A stretch of DNA of 36,198 nt from assembly GCF_900496965.1 (NCBI RefSeq), contig NZ_UFQB01000042.1, positions 1 to 36,198 on the forward strand. Reading direction: 5' to 3'. Positions 8,128-15,937 of this stretch are shown in pieces. The stretch's first letter is position 1, and each line of letters opens with the position of its first letter. Position numbers and translations under genes: made by a program. Source of the stretch: Achromobacter agilis. GTDB lineage: Bacteria; Pseudomonadota; Gammaproteobacteria; Burkholderiales; Burkholderiaceae_B. The notes under the pieces were generated by a model, which made no database searches, was not told where the DNA came from, and saw only the letters and a list, made by a program, of their open reading frames with translations.

Positions 8128-8904
8128 ATGGCTGCTTTCAACACTGAGCGCGTATTGAGCGTGCACCACTGGAACGACACCCTGTTTTCCTTTACCACCA
8201 CGCGTGACGCGGCCTTGCGGTTCCACAATGGCCACTTCGTCATGATCGGCCTGGAAGTTGAAGGCAAGCCGCTGCTGCGGGCCTATAGCATCGCCAGCGC
8301 GAACTACGAAGAGAACCTCGAGTTCCTCAGCATCAAGGTGCAGAACGGTCCGCTCACGTCGCGCCTGCAGCACTTGAAAGAGGGCGACACTATCCTGGTC
8401 AGCCGCAAGCCGGTGGGCACGCTGGTCGTCGACGACCTGAAGCCGGGCAAGCACCTGTTTCTGTTCGGCACCGGCACCGGCCTCGCGCCGTTCATGAGCA
8501 TCATCAAGGATCCGGACATCTACGAACGCTTCGAAAAGGTCATCCTGGTGCACGGCGTGCGTTGGGTCAGCGAGCTGGCCTACGCCGACTTCATCGAGAA
8601 GGAACTGCCGAACAACGAATTCTTCGGCGACGTGGTCCGCGAGAAGCTCGTGTATTACCCCACGGTTACCCGCGAACCCTTCCGCAACCAGGGCCGCATC
8701 ACGGAACTGATGGAAAACGGCAAGCTGTGCGCCGACATCGGCATTCCCCAGATCAATCCCGAAACCGACCGCGCCATGATCTGCGGCAGCCCGCATATGC
8801 TGGCTGACATCAGCGCCATGCTGGACAAGCGCGGCTTCACCGTGTCGCCGGGCGTCGGCCAGCCGGGCGATTACGTCGTGGAACGGGCGTTCGTGGATAA
8901 ATAA
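8128..8904 (+). CDS. fpr: Ferredoxin-NADP(+) reductase
   Basis: A 258-residue bacterial-type ferredoxin/flavodoxin-NADP+ reductase, a soluble FAD enzyme passing electrons between NADPH and ferredoxin or flavodoxin. It shows the FAD motif RAYSIAS (51-57), the nucleotide-binding GTGTGLAPF (115-123), CGSPHML near the C-terminus, and the ending YVVERAFVDK typical of the short bacterial class. The chosen start is the ATG at 8128, matching usual family length; an in-frame ATG at 8062 would add 22 unlike residues. No clear ribosome binding site precedes it. It is divergent from fbpABC, and the upstream FNR box suggests induction under low oxygen. The enzyme group often supports oxidative-stress defence and iron release. 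Confidence 0.93.
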   Translation: MAAFNTERVLSVHHWNDTLFSFTTTRDAALRFHNGHFVMIGLEVEGKPLLRAYSIASANYEENLEFLSIKVQNGPLTSRLQHLKEGDTILVSRKPVGTLVVDDLKPGKHLFLFGTGTGLAPFMSIIKDPDIYERFEKVILVHGVRWVSELAYADFIEKELPNNEFFGDVVREKLVYYPTVTREPFRNQGRITELMENGKLCADIGIPQINPETDRAMICGSPHMLADISAMLDKRGFTVSPGVGQPGDYVVERAFVDK

Positions 8905-8928
8905 GCCGCCACCGCAGGTCCGCACCCG

Positions 8929-8957
8929 AAAACCCACCGCATCGCGGTGGGTTTTTT
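8929..8957 (+). terminator. Rho-independent terminator after fpr
   Basis: AAAACCCACCGC, loop ATC, then GCGGTGGGTTTT followed by more T residues: a 12-bp perfect stem with a U-run, 25 bases after the fpr stop codon. A classic intrinsic terminator. Confidence 0.92.
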
Positions 8958-9039
8958 GTTTTGTGCGCGCGGCGGCGCGGGTTTTGTTGTGACGCAGCTA
9001 AGGGTTAGCCCCTGCTGTCGCCGGCCAGAGGGCGATCCC

Positions 9040-9080
9040 TATAATCAGTCCATAACATAAACATAATGTCCATAATATGG
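9040..9080 (+). promoter_or_regulatory. -10 element and repeated operator-like sequence for the catabolic operon
   Basis: A consensus TATAAT stands at 9040-9045 with no good -35. Just downstream GTCCATAA occurs twice (9048-9055 and 9068-9075), 20 bases apart or about two helical turns, and the second copy is part of an inverted repeat CCATA-A-TATGG (9070-9080). The position over the predicted transcript start fits a repressor site, plausibly for the IclR regulator encoded at the end of the operon. Confidence 0.5.
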
Positions 9081-9094
9081 AAGGAGACGCCAGT

Positions 9095-9622
9095 ATGCCC
9101 GTTGACCGGCCCGATGCCGAACCCCTGACCCCGTACCAATATCCGAACCCGCCCGAGGCCCTGCCCGAAATCGTGATTCCGCAAGCGGTGCCCACCGACG
9201 AAAGGGTATGGGTGCCGCAAGCCGAGAACGTATGGTTCCGGCCGCTCTGTCTGAACGCCAGCCAGGGCTACTGGACCAATCTGCTGCGGGTGCGCAAATC
9301 GGGCGTGCTCAGCCGGCACCGCCATCCGCAAGCCGTGCACGGCTTCGTGCTAAAGGGCCGCTGGCGCTACCTGGAACACGACTGGGAAGCGACCGAAGGC
9401 AGCTATGTGTTCGAGCCGCCCGGCGAGACGCACACCCTGTACGTGCCGCCAGACGTCGAAGAAATGATCACGTACTTCCAGGTCAACGGCGTCATGTACT
9501 ACACGGACCCGTGGGGCAAGGGCATGGGCTACGAAGACGTCTTCACCAAGATCGACATGTGCCGCAAGCACTACACCGAGGCCGGCCTGGGCGAAGACTA
9601 CGTGCGGCAATTCATTCGTTGA
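9095..9622 (+). CDS. 2,4'-dihydroxyacetophenone dioxygenase-like cupin
   Basis: A 175-residue single-domain cupin most like the 2,4'-dihydroxyacetophenone dioxygenase (DAD) group, enzymes that cleave a C-C bond in the aliphatic side chain of an aromatic ketone using iron and O2. The cupin metal motifs are His75-x-His77 (SRHRHP) and, in the second motif, Glu111/His113 (GETHTLY). The start at 9095 is favoured by AAGGAGA at 9081-9087 with ideal spacing; an ATG at 9077 lies before this site. It opens an operon with a Bug receptor, two SDR oxidoreductases and an IclR regulator, so the substrate is probably an imported oxidised or aromatic acid. Function is inferred; other aromatic or keto-acid substrates are equally possible. 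Confidence 0.75.
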   Translation: MPVDRPDAEPLTPYQYPNPPEALPEIVIPQAVPTDERVWVPQAENVWFRPLCLNASQGYWTNLLRVRKSGVLSRHRHPQAVHGFVLKGRWRYLEHDWEATEGSYVFEPPGETHTLYVPPDVEEMITYFQVNGVMYYTDPWGKGMGYEDVFTKIDMCRKHYTEAGLGEDYVRQFIR

Positions 9623-9698
9623 CCGAACGGGGCCGGGACGGGCCCTGACTGCAGTTCCCGCTATCCATCCCGCAGCACAAAAACATACCGGAGACACA

Positions 9699-10673
9699 AT
9701 GAAACGTCGCGCGTTCAATCGCTGCATTCTTTCTGCGCTCGTTGGCGGCGCAGCCGCGCTGGCCGCCATTCCGGCGGCCCAGGCGCAGAACTTCCCCGGC
9801 CGGGCCATTGAACTGGTCGTGCCTTTCGCCGCGGGCGGAGGCACCGACGCGATGGCGCGCGCCATGAGCGACGCCTCGCGCACGCACCTGGCGCAGCCGA
9901 TCGTGGTGCTCAACAAGCCGGGCGCCGCCGGCGGCATCGGCCTGACGGAAGTGGCCAACAGCAGCCCCGACGGCTACAAGCTGGCGCTGGTGACGGCGGA
10001 CATGGTGATCATTCCGCATCTGGGCCTGACCAAGACGACCTACGAGAAGTTCACGCCCATCATCCAGCTCAATGCCGACCCCTCGGCGATCACCGTGGGC
10101 GCCGACTCGCCCTACAACACCATCGAGGAGTTCCTGGCCGCGGCGCGCGCCAAGCCGGAAAGCATGCAGGTGGGCAATGCGGGCATCGGATCGATCTGGC
10201 ACCTGGCGGCGGCCGCGCTGGAGGACAAGACGGGAGCCAAGTTCAACCACATTCCGTTCAACGGCGGCAATCCGGCGGTGCTGGCCTTGCTGGGAGGCCA
10301 CATCGACGCGGTGGCGGTCAGCCCGGCCGAGGTCATGCAGTACGTCAAGGCCGGCAAGCTCAAGCCCCTGGCTGTCATGGCCGATGAACGCGTGCCCGGT
10401 TTCGAGAACGTGCCTACGCTGAAGGAACGCAATATCAACCTGTCGATCGGCACCTGGCGCGGCATCGCCGCGCCTAAGGGCACGCCGCAGCCGGTGCTGG
10501 ACACGCTGGGCGCCGCCTTCCGCAAGGCGGCCGCCGAAGGCAGCCTGAAACGATTCATGGCGGAGCAGAACCTGGGCTATGTCGTGGCCGACCAGCAGAC
10601 CTTCACGGCGCTGATGCAGCGTGATAATGCGACTTTCAAGGGTTTGATCGACAAGTTCGGCATGCGTCCGTAG
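9699..10673 (+). CDS. Tripartite tricarboxylate transporter (Bug family) substrate-binding protein
   Basis: A 324-residue periplasmic Bug receptor. The signal peptide is plain (basic start MKRRAFNR, hydrophobic core, cleavage at AQA-QNFPGR). Family signatures follow: IELVVPFAAGGGTD, VLNKPGAAGGIG and SPDGYKLALV. GGAGA lies 8 bases upstream of the ATG. It sits between the dioxygenase-like cupin and two dehydrogenases in a tightly spaced set, so it probably captures the substrate or a precursor of that pathway. No TctAB partner genes are adjacent. Confidence 0.92.
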   Translation: MKRRAFNRCILSALVGGAAALAAIPAAQAQNFPGRAIELVVPFAAGGGTDAMARAMSDASRTHLAQPIVVLNKPGAAGGIGLTEVANSSPDGYKLALVTADMVIIPHLGLTKTTYEKFTPIIQLNADPSAITVGADSPYNTIEEFLAAARAKPESMQVGNAGIGSIWHLAAAALEDKTGAKFNHIPFNGGNPAVLALLGGHIDAVAVSPAEVMQYVKAGKLKPLAVMADERVPGFENVPTLKERNINLSIGTWRGIAAPKGTPQPVLDTLGAAFRKAAAEGSLKRFMAEQNLGYVVADQQTFTALMQRDNATFKGLIDKFGMRP

Positions 10674-10702
10674 ATCGCCCGCCACACGACAAGGAGCAGA
10701 AG

Positions 10703-11494
10703 ATGGATCTGGGCATCAATGGAAAGACCGCCCTGGTGGGAGGCGCCAGCAAGGGCCTGGGCTACGGCTGCGCGCTGGCGCTCGTGCGCGAAGGCGTGAA
10801 CGTGGTGATCGTCGCCCGCGGCGCCGACGCCCTGGAGGCCGCGCGCGAGCGGCTGCTGCGGGAGCGGTCGCGCAGCGGCAGTTTCGTGACGGCCGTGGCC
10901 GCGGACATCACCACGCCGCAGGGGCGCGATGCGGTCTTCGCGGCGCATCGCGACTACGACATCGTGGTTACCAACGCGGGCGGCCCGCCGCCGGGCGACT
11001 TCCGCGACTGGGACCGGCAAGCTTGGCTGAGCGCGGTCGAGGCGAACATGCTGACCCCCATCGAATTGATCAAGGTCACGGTGGACGGCATGGCCGAACG
11101 CGGCTTCGGGCGCATCGTCAACATCACGTCCAGCTCGGTGAAAGCGCCCATCGACATCCTGGGCCTGTCCAACGGCGCCCGCAGCGGCTTGACCGGCTTC
11201 GTGGCGGGCGTGGCGCGCAGCAGCATCGCGGCCCGCGGGGTCACCATCAATAACCTGCTGCCCGGCGCCTTCGCCACCGACCGCCTGACCTCCAGCCTGG
11301 CGGCCTCGGCGGCCAAGGCGGGGCAGGGCGTGGATGCCTTGCGCGCCGCGCGCGAGGCCGCCATTCCGGCCAAGCGCTTCGGCAACGCCGAAGAGTTCGG
11401 CGCCATCTGCGCCTTCCTGTGCAGTGTGCAGGCGGCGTACGTCACCGGCCAGAACGTGCTGGCCGACGGCGGCGCCTATCCCGGTACTTACTGA
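10703..11494 (+). CDS. SDR family oxidoreductase lacking the Tyr-Lys pair
   Basis: A 263-residue short-chain dehydrogenase/reductase. The Rossmann nucleotide motif GGASKGLG (13-20) and NAGG (91-94) are present, and serines follow IVNITSSS (137-145). At the position of the catalytic YxxxK the sequence reads LSNGAR, giving Leu155 and Ala159, so the classical Tyr and Lys are absent. Overall fold motifs and the ending GQNVLADGGAYPG are intact, so this is not a decayed gene. SDRs with an SNGAR-type motif form a recognisable subfamily of atypical enzymes. AAGGAG precedes the ATG. It lies 29 bases after the Bug gene and 10 bases before a normal SDR, so the two may act in sequence or as a pair. Confidence 0.88.
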   Translation: MDLGINGKTALVGGASKGLGYGCALALVREGVNVVIVARGADALEAARERLLRERSRSGSFVTAVAADITTPQGRDAVFAAHRDYDIVVTNAGGPPPGDFRDWDRQAWLSAVEANMLTPIELIKVTVDGMAERGFGRIVNITSSSVKAPIDILGLSNGARSGLTGFVAGVARSSIAARGVTINNLLPGAFATDRLTSSLAASAAKAGQGVDALRAAREAAIPAKRFGNAEEFGAICAFLCSVQAAYVTGQNVLADGGAYPGTY

Positions 11495-11504
11495 GCGAGC
11501 AGGC

Positions 11505-12224
11505 ATGACGTTCAAAACGGATCTATTCGCAGGCAAGACGGCGCTGGTCACCGGCGCCACGCAGGGCATCGGCGCGGCCGTCGCCAATCGGCTCGCATCT
11601 CTTGGGGCGCGCACGATCGCGGCCGGGCTGTCGTCGCAGGCCGATGCGTTGAACCCCGGCATCGACGTGCGCCTGGGCGACGTCAGCCGGGCGGAGGACG
11701 TCGAGCGGCTGCTGGCGGGCCTGGATGAGCTGGACATCGTGGTCAACTGCGCCGGCGTGATCCGCCGCGGGGCGGAGCATGATCCGGCCATTTTCGAGCA
11801 GGTGGTGGCGGTCAACCTGACCGGCACCATGCGCGTGTGCAGCGCCGCCCGCGAGCGCCTGGCGCGGCGTGGCGGCTGCATCGTGAATACGGCCTCCATG
11901 CTGAGCTTCTTCGGCGGTTCGCTGGTGCCGGCCTACGCCGCCAGCAAGGGAGGCGTCGCGCAGCTGACCAAGTCGTTGGCGCTGGCCTATGCGGCGGACG
12001 GCATCCGCGTGAATGCCGTGGCGCCGGGCTGGATCGCCACGCCGCTGACCCAAGCGCTGCAGGACGATCCCGAGCGCTCGGGGCCTATCCTGCAGCGCAC
12101 TCCGCTCGGGCGCTGGGGCCTGCCGGAGGACGTGGCGGACGGCGTCGCGTTCCTGTGCGCGCCCGCGGCCGCGTTCATGACGGGCGTGATCCTGCCGATC
12201 GACGGCGGCTACCTGGCGGTGTGA
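11505..12224 (+). CDS. SDR family oxidoreductase (classical)
   Basis: A 239-residue classical short-chain dehydrogenase/reductase, FabG-like in architecture. It shows TGATQGIG (16-23), NCAG (81-84), Asn104, Ser131, Tyr144 and Lys148 (YAASK), and the C-terminal GVILPIDGGY typical of the group. The ATG at 11505 follows an AGGC-containing spacer 10 bases after the preceding stop; the longer upstream reading frame overlaps the previous gene and is rejected. It likely oxidises or reduces an alcohol/ketone intermediate with NAD(P)(H) in the pathway encoded by this operon. Substrate unknown. Confidence 0.92.
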   Translation: MTFKTDLFAGKTALVTGATQGIGAAVANRLASLGARTIAAGLSSQADALNPGIDVRLGDVSRAEDVERLLAGLDELDIVVNCAGVIRRGAEHDPAIFEQVVAVNLTGTMRVCSAARERLARRGGCIVNTASMLSFFGGSLVPAYAASKGGVAQLTKSLALAYAADGIRVNAVAPGWIATPLTQALQDDPERSGPILQRTPLGRWGLPEDVADGVAFLCAPAAAFMTGVILPIDGGYLAV

Positions 12225-12226
12225 CC

Positions 12227-13057
12227 ATGAAAAATTCCCAGGCCGTTGCCAGGCCGCCCGCCGCGCAGGTGGCGGGGACCGCCGCCTTTTCGAAGTTCAT
12301 GCACGTGCTGCAGGTGGTGGCCGATACGCCCGAATCCATGACCGTGGCCGAGCTGAGCAAGCGCAGCGGCTATCCGCGTCCTACCGTCTACCGCACGGTG
12401 GCTGCGCTGGTTGCAGAGCGGCTGCTGGCCGAGCATCCGGGCACCGGCAAACTGACGCTGGGCCCGCGCCTGATCCAGCTGGCCAGCCGCAGCTGGGGGC
12501 GCTCCGAGATGCGCCTTGCCGCCGTCGAAGACCTGAAGCGCCTGCGCGACGTCACTGGCGAAACCGTCCACCTGGCCGTGCCCAACGGGCCGCACATGGT
12601 CTATATCGAGAAGCTGGAAAGCCCCAGCGTGGTGCAGATGAATTCGCGCATCGGCACCAATGTCTCCATGCACTCGACGGCCGTCGGCAAGGCTTATCTG
12701 GCCATGCTGGACGAGGCCGGGCTGCAGGCCGCGCTGGACCTGCTGCCGCAACCCTTTGCCCGCCATACGCCTCATACGGTGAAAGACATAGCGGACCTGC
12801 GCCGGCAGCTCGAACGCGTGCGCAAACAGGGCTGGGCCGCGGACGAAGAAGAGAACGAGGCGGGGATCCATTGCTTCGGGGCGCCCATTTACGGGCAGAA
12901 CGGCATGCCGGTGGCGGCCATCAGCGTCAGCACGCTGCGTTTCCGCCAGAAGCCCGATCCCGATGCGGCCTATGTGGCGCCGCTGCTGGAAGCCTGCCGC
13001 GCTATCACGCAGCGCATCGCCGGCAGCCCCATGCTGTCCGCCAGCGACGCGTTGTAA
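12227..13057 (+). CDS. IclR-family transcriptional regulator
   Basis: A 276-residue IclR-type regulator. The N-terminal winged helix-turn-helix (about residues 18-80, TVAELSKRSGYPRPTVYRTVAALV) is followed by the IclR effector-binding domain, with the characteristic MHSTAVGKAYLA and a C-terminal GAPIYGQNGMPVAAISVS. It starts at the ATG at 12227, two bases after the stop of the SDR gene, so it is co-transcribed with the genes it probably controls. Autoregulation via the repeated site at 9040-9080 is the simplest model, but this is inference. Confidence 0.93.
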   Translation: MKNSQAVARPPAAQVAGTAAFSKFMHVLQVVADTPESMTVAELSKRSGYPRPTVYRTVAALVAERLLAEHPGTGKLTLGPRLIQLASRSWGRSEMRLAAVEDLKRLRDVTGETVHLAVPNGPHMVYIEKLESPSVVQMNSRIGTNVSMHSTAVGKAYLAMLDEAGLQAALDLLPQPFARHTPHTVKDIADLRRQLERVRKQGWAADEEENEAGIHCFGAPIYGQNGMPVAAISVSTLRFRQKPDPDAAYVAPLLEACRAITQRIAGSPMLSASDAL

Positions 13058-13058
13058 C

Positions 13059-13082
13059 GCGGCCCCCGGGTTCCGGGGCCGC
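13059..13082. terminator. GC-rich hairpin between converging iclR and Bug genes
   Basis: GCGGCCCC (13059-13066) pairs with GGGGCCGC (13075-13082) around an 8-base loop, directly after the iclR stop codon and 10 bases from the stop of the converging Bug gene. A weak GGTTTACCGTTTATT follows on the plus strand. It probably ends transcripts from one or both sides. Confidence 0.6.
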
Positions 13083-13092
13083 GGTTTACCGT

Positions 13093-14055
13093 TTATTCAG
13101 GCTGGATGCCTGCCTTTTTGATGATCTCGCCCCACTTCTTCGATTCGGCCCGCTGGAACTGCGCGAGCTCGTCGGGCGTGGACGTGGCGGGGTCGGTGCC
13201 CGTCTGCGAATAGAACTGCTTGGCGGGCGCCGTCTGCGTGGCTTTCACCAGCAGTTCGTTCAGGCGCTTGACCACTTCGGGCGGCGTGCCGGCTGGCGCA
13301 TAGGCGGCGAACCAGTAACCCATCTCGTAGCCCGGCACGCCCGATTCGGCAATGGTGGGCACGTCCGGCGCCAGCGCGGACCGGGCCTGGCCGGTGACGC
13401 CCAGGGCGCGCAGCTTGTCCGACTTGACCTGGGGCAGGCCGGTGGCGGTGTCGGTGATCATCATGTCGATCTGGCCGCCCAGCAGGTCGGTGATCGCCAG
13501 CGGGTTGCTCTTGTATGGCACGTGCAGCAGCTGGATGTTCGCCATCTGCTGCAGCAGTTCCCCGGCGATGCGGCTGCTGGAGCTGCCGCTGCCGAAGCTC
13601 AGCTTGCCCGGCTGTTGCTTGGCCTGCGCCAGGAATTCGCCAACCGTCTTGGCGGACGACTTGGGGTTGACCACCATGATCTGGCCACCCTTGCCCAGCA
13701 GCGTCAGCGGCGCATAGTCCTTGACCGGATCGTAGGTCAGGCTCTTGTACAGGTGTTCATTGGCGGCGTGCGTGGTGTTGGTGGTGATCAGCACGGTGTA
13801 GCCGTCCGGGGCCGCGCGGGCGCCGGCGGCCGCGCCGATCATGGCGCTGGCGCCGGGCTTGTTCTCGATGACAACGGCCTGGCCGGTCTGTTCGGTGACC
13901 CCCTGGCCGATCGCGCGGCCGATCTGGTCGGTGGCGCTGCCTGCCGCGAAGGGCACGATGAACGTGATGGGTTTCGTGGGGAACTGCGCCAGGGCGGGCA
14001 GGGGTAGGGCGGCAGCCAGCAGCAGGGCCAGCCGGCCTTTGAAAGCGATGCGCAT
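13093..14055 (-). CDS. Tripartite tricarboxylate transporter (Bug family) substrate-binding protein
   Basis: A 320-residue periplasmic Bug receptor, third in this window. The signal peptide cleaves at the PALA-Q site near residue 23, followed by FPTKPITFIVPFAAGSATDQ. VVIENKPGASAMIG and APDGYTVLITTNTTHAANEHLY are characteristic, the latter with the AANE-type segment of one Bug subgroup. CAGGAGA lies just upstream of the ATG at 14055. It is the last gene of a minus-strand set with the AtuA-like pair, so it probably binds the compound that those genes act on. Confidence 0.93.
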   Translation of the reverse strand: MRIAFKGRLALLLAAALPLPALAQFPTKPITFIVPFAAGSATDQIGRAIGQGVTEQTGQAVVIENKPGASAMIGAAAGARAAPDGYTVLITTNTTHAANEHLYKSLTYDPVKDYAPLTLLGKGGQIMVVNPKSSAKTVGEFLAQAKQQPGKLSFGSGSSSSRIAGELLQQMANIQLLHVPYKSNPLAITDLLGGQIDMMITDTATGLPQVKSDKLRALGVTGQARSALAPDVPTIAESGVPGYEMGYWFAAYAPAGTPPEVVKRLNELLVKATQTAPAKQFYSQTGTDPATSTPDELAQFQRAESKKWGEIIKKAGIQPE

Positions 14056-14095
14056 GTGTGTCTCCTGTGGGGTTTTCTTATAGGGAACGGTGGAA

Positions 14096-14479
14096 TCAGG
14101 CGGCCGCGGGACGGTCGCCCGGTATGTCTGGCAGACGGCTGGCCAGCGCGGGGCTGACCTCCACCGTCATATCCAGCAATCTGAAAGATAGGCTCTTGCC
14201 GTGCGTGTCGAGGTTCAGGGCGTCGTTGACGCCGCCGTCCAGCACGCCGTCGAGCACGAAGTTCATGGCGTGCAGCATCGGCAACAGGTAGCGCGTGACG
14301 CGCCGGGGGTGGCGGTAGGCAAACCAGGCCGCGACGCGTTCCTCGGTCACCTGCGCGGCCAGCACGTCATAGCATTCCGGGTCCCAGGCGATGAGGCTGA
14401 GATTCGAAATGTCGCCTTTGTCTCCCGAGCGGCTGTGGCCGAGTCGGTAGAGGGGAACGGAAATCGATTGGGAGCTCAT
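14096..14479 (-). CDS. AtuA-like C-terminal domain protein (small subunit)
   Basis: A 127-residue protein matching the small domain found at the C-terminus of AtuA/DUF1446-type proteins, recognised by GHSRSGDKGDISNLSLIAW near residues 14-32. Here it is a separate gene whose ATG overlaps the stop of the larger partner (ATGA at 14476-14479), so the two are almost certainly made together and form one complex. AtuA belongs to acyclic terpene utilisation in Pseudomonas, but many split homologues of unknown role occur in Alcaligenaceae. It is followed by a Bug receptor gene 40 bases on. Confidence 0.85.
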   Translation of the reverse strand: MSSQSISVPLYRLGHSRSGDKGDISNLSLIAWDPECYDVLAAQVTEERVAAWFAYRHPRRVTRYLLPMLHAMNFVLDGVLDGGVNDALNLDTHGKSLSFRLLDMTVEVSPALASRLPDIPGDRPAAA

Positions 14480-15834
14480 TGCGCGGCTTCCTCCAGGAAG
14501 GTCCAGCCGCTGGGCACGGCGTCGCGGGGCAGGGTGCAGGACAGCATGTTCAGCCGCGGGCGCAGCGCGGTGCGCACGCCGCCGCCGCCGGCCGGGCCGC
14601 AGGTATAGAGCGCGTTCACTTCGCGCAGCACGCTCTCCGCCAGTTTGCGGTCGGGATGTTCCGTGGCGATGCGCAGCCGCACATCGCGGGCAAGGCCGGC
14701 GGGCAAGGCGTCGCGCATCTCGCCCGCGTCGTCGGCCAGGATGCTGATGGCGCCGATCAGGTCGGCCCGCAGGCGCAGCGCCGGGTCCACGCGCTTGCGG
14801 ACGATGTCGGCGGCCAGCCGGGCGCGCGCCTCGGCCTGAACCCCCGCGTAGGAGATTTCCGCCTCGGCCAGCCAGCCGCCGCGGTAGCAGACATTGACCT
14901 TGAGTTCTTCGGGGCGCGCATGGCCGGTGACGCCGCGCACCGCCACGCGATCCGCGCCCAGCTCGGCCACGCTGGCCTGGCTGAGGTCCGCGACGACATC
15001 CGGCGTCAGATAGCGCGCGGGATCGTGCACTTCATACAGCAGCTGTTCCTTGACGGTGCGGGCATCGACCATGCCGCCGGTGCCGTCCGCCTTGCCGATG
15101 ACGAACTCGCCGTCGGCGTGGATCTCGGCTATCGGGAAGCCGGCGGCGTGCACGTCGGGCACGTCCTTCAGGCCCGGTACGCAGAAGTAGCCGCCCGTCA
15201 CTTGCAGGCCGCATTCCAGCATGTGGCCGGCCATGGTGGCGCGTCCCAGGCGGGGCCAGTCGTCCAGGCGCCAACCGAAGTGGGCAAGCGCGGGGCCAAG
15301 GGTGAGCGAGGGATCCGCCACGCGGCCCGCCACCACGATCTGGGCGCCCGCGGCCAGCGCTTGCGCGATTTCGGCCGCGCCCAGGTAGGCGTTGGCGCTG
15401 ACCACATCCAGTCCGTCCAGCGCGCCGGCCAGGCGCTGCCGCAGCAAATCGCGCTGCGCCGCGCTGGACAGCGCGTCGCCGTGCACCACCGCGATGCGGG
15501 GCGCGGGCAGCCCCTGCTGGCGCGCGAGTTCGGCGATGCGCCGGGCGGCGCCAACCGGGTTGGCGGCTCCAAAGTTGCCGACAATGCTGATGCCATGGCG
15601 CAGGCATTCGCCGAGCACCGGCCCGACCAGCTCATCCAGCAGCGGCTCATAGCCGCGTGCCGGGTCGTCGTTGCGGGCCAGTTGCGCCAGCGCCAGCGTG
15701 CGCTCGGCCAGCGTTTCGAAGATCAACGCGCCGCCGCCGCGCGCGGCCAGCGTGCGCACCACGGCCGCGGCGCCGTCGCTGCGGTCTCCGGAAAAACCGG
15801 AGGCGCAGCCGATGAGCAGGGGAGATTGAGGCAT
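14476..15834 (-). CDS. Acyclic terpene utilization AtuA family protein (DUF1446, large subunit)
   Basis: A 452-residue protein of the AtuA/DUF1446 family, recognised by the N-terminal IGCASGFSGDRSDGA, the central VAGRVADPSLTLGP and GHMLECGLQVTGGYF, and VRGVTGHARPEELKVN further on. The start is the ATG at 15834; the frame continues upstream but crosses the divergent LysR promoter and gene. The expected C-terminal domain is encoded separately by the overlapping 127-residue gene. No other atu genes (acyl-CoA dehydrogenase, carboxylase, hydratase) are in the window, so terpene breakdown is not supported; with Bug and LysR genes nearby, a hydroxy- or branched-acid pathway is as likely. Confidence 0.87.
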   Translation of the reverse strand: MPQSPLLIGCASGFSGDRSDGAAAVVRTLAARGGGALIFETLAERTLALAQLARNDDPARGYEPLLDELVGPVLGECLRHGISIVGNFGAANPVGAARRIAELARQQGLPAPRIAVVHGDALSSAAQRDLLRQRLAGALDGLDVVSANAYLGAAEIAQALAAGAQIVVAGRVADPSLTLGPALAHFGWRLDDWPRLGRATMAGHMLECGLQVTGGYFCVPGLKDVPDVHAAGFPIAEIHADGEFVIGKADGTGGMVDARTVKEQLLYEVHDPARYLTPDVVADLSQASVAELGADRVAVRGVTGHARPEELKVNVCYRGGWLAEAEISYAGVQAEARARLAADIVRKRVDPALRLRADLIGAISILADDAGEMRDALPAGLARDVRLRIATEHPDRKLAESVLREVNALYTCGPAGGGGVRTALRPRLNMLSCTLPRDAVPSGWTFLEEAAQ

Positions 15835-15892
15835 GGGGAGTCTGGGTCTGTGCTTGAAATCGGGGTCCGGAATCACTATAGGCACAGCCGGA

Positions 15893-15920
15893 TGATCAGT
15901 AAAATAGAAAGATCGGATCA
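15893..15920. promoter_or_regulatory. Possible operator between AtuA-like operon and lysR
   Basis: TGATC (15893-15897) and GATCA (15916-15920) form a spaced inverted repeat in the 103-base divergent gap, surrounded by AT-rich sequence unlike its neighbours. It may be the LysR binding region; arms are short and the call is tentative. Confidence 0.3.
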
Positions 15921-15937
15921 ATTCATAGAGAAAAGCC

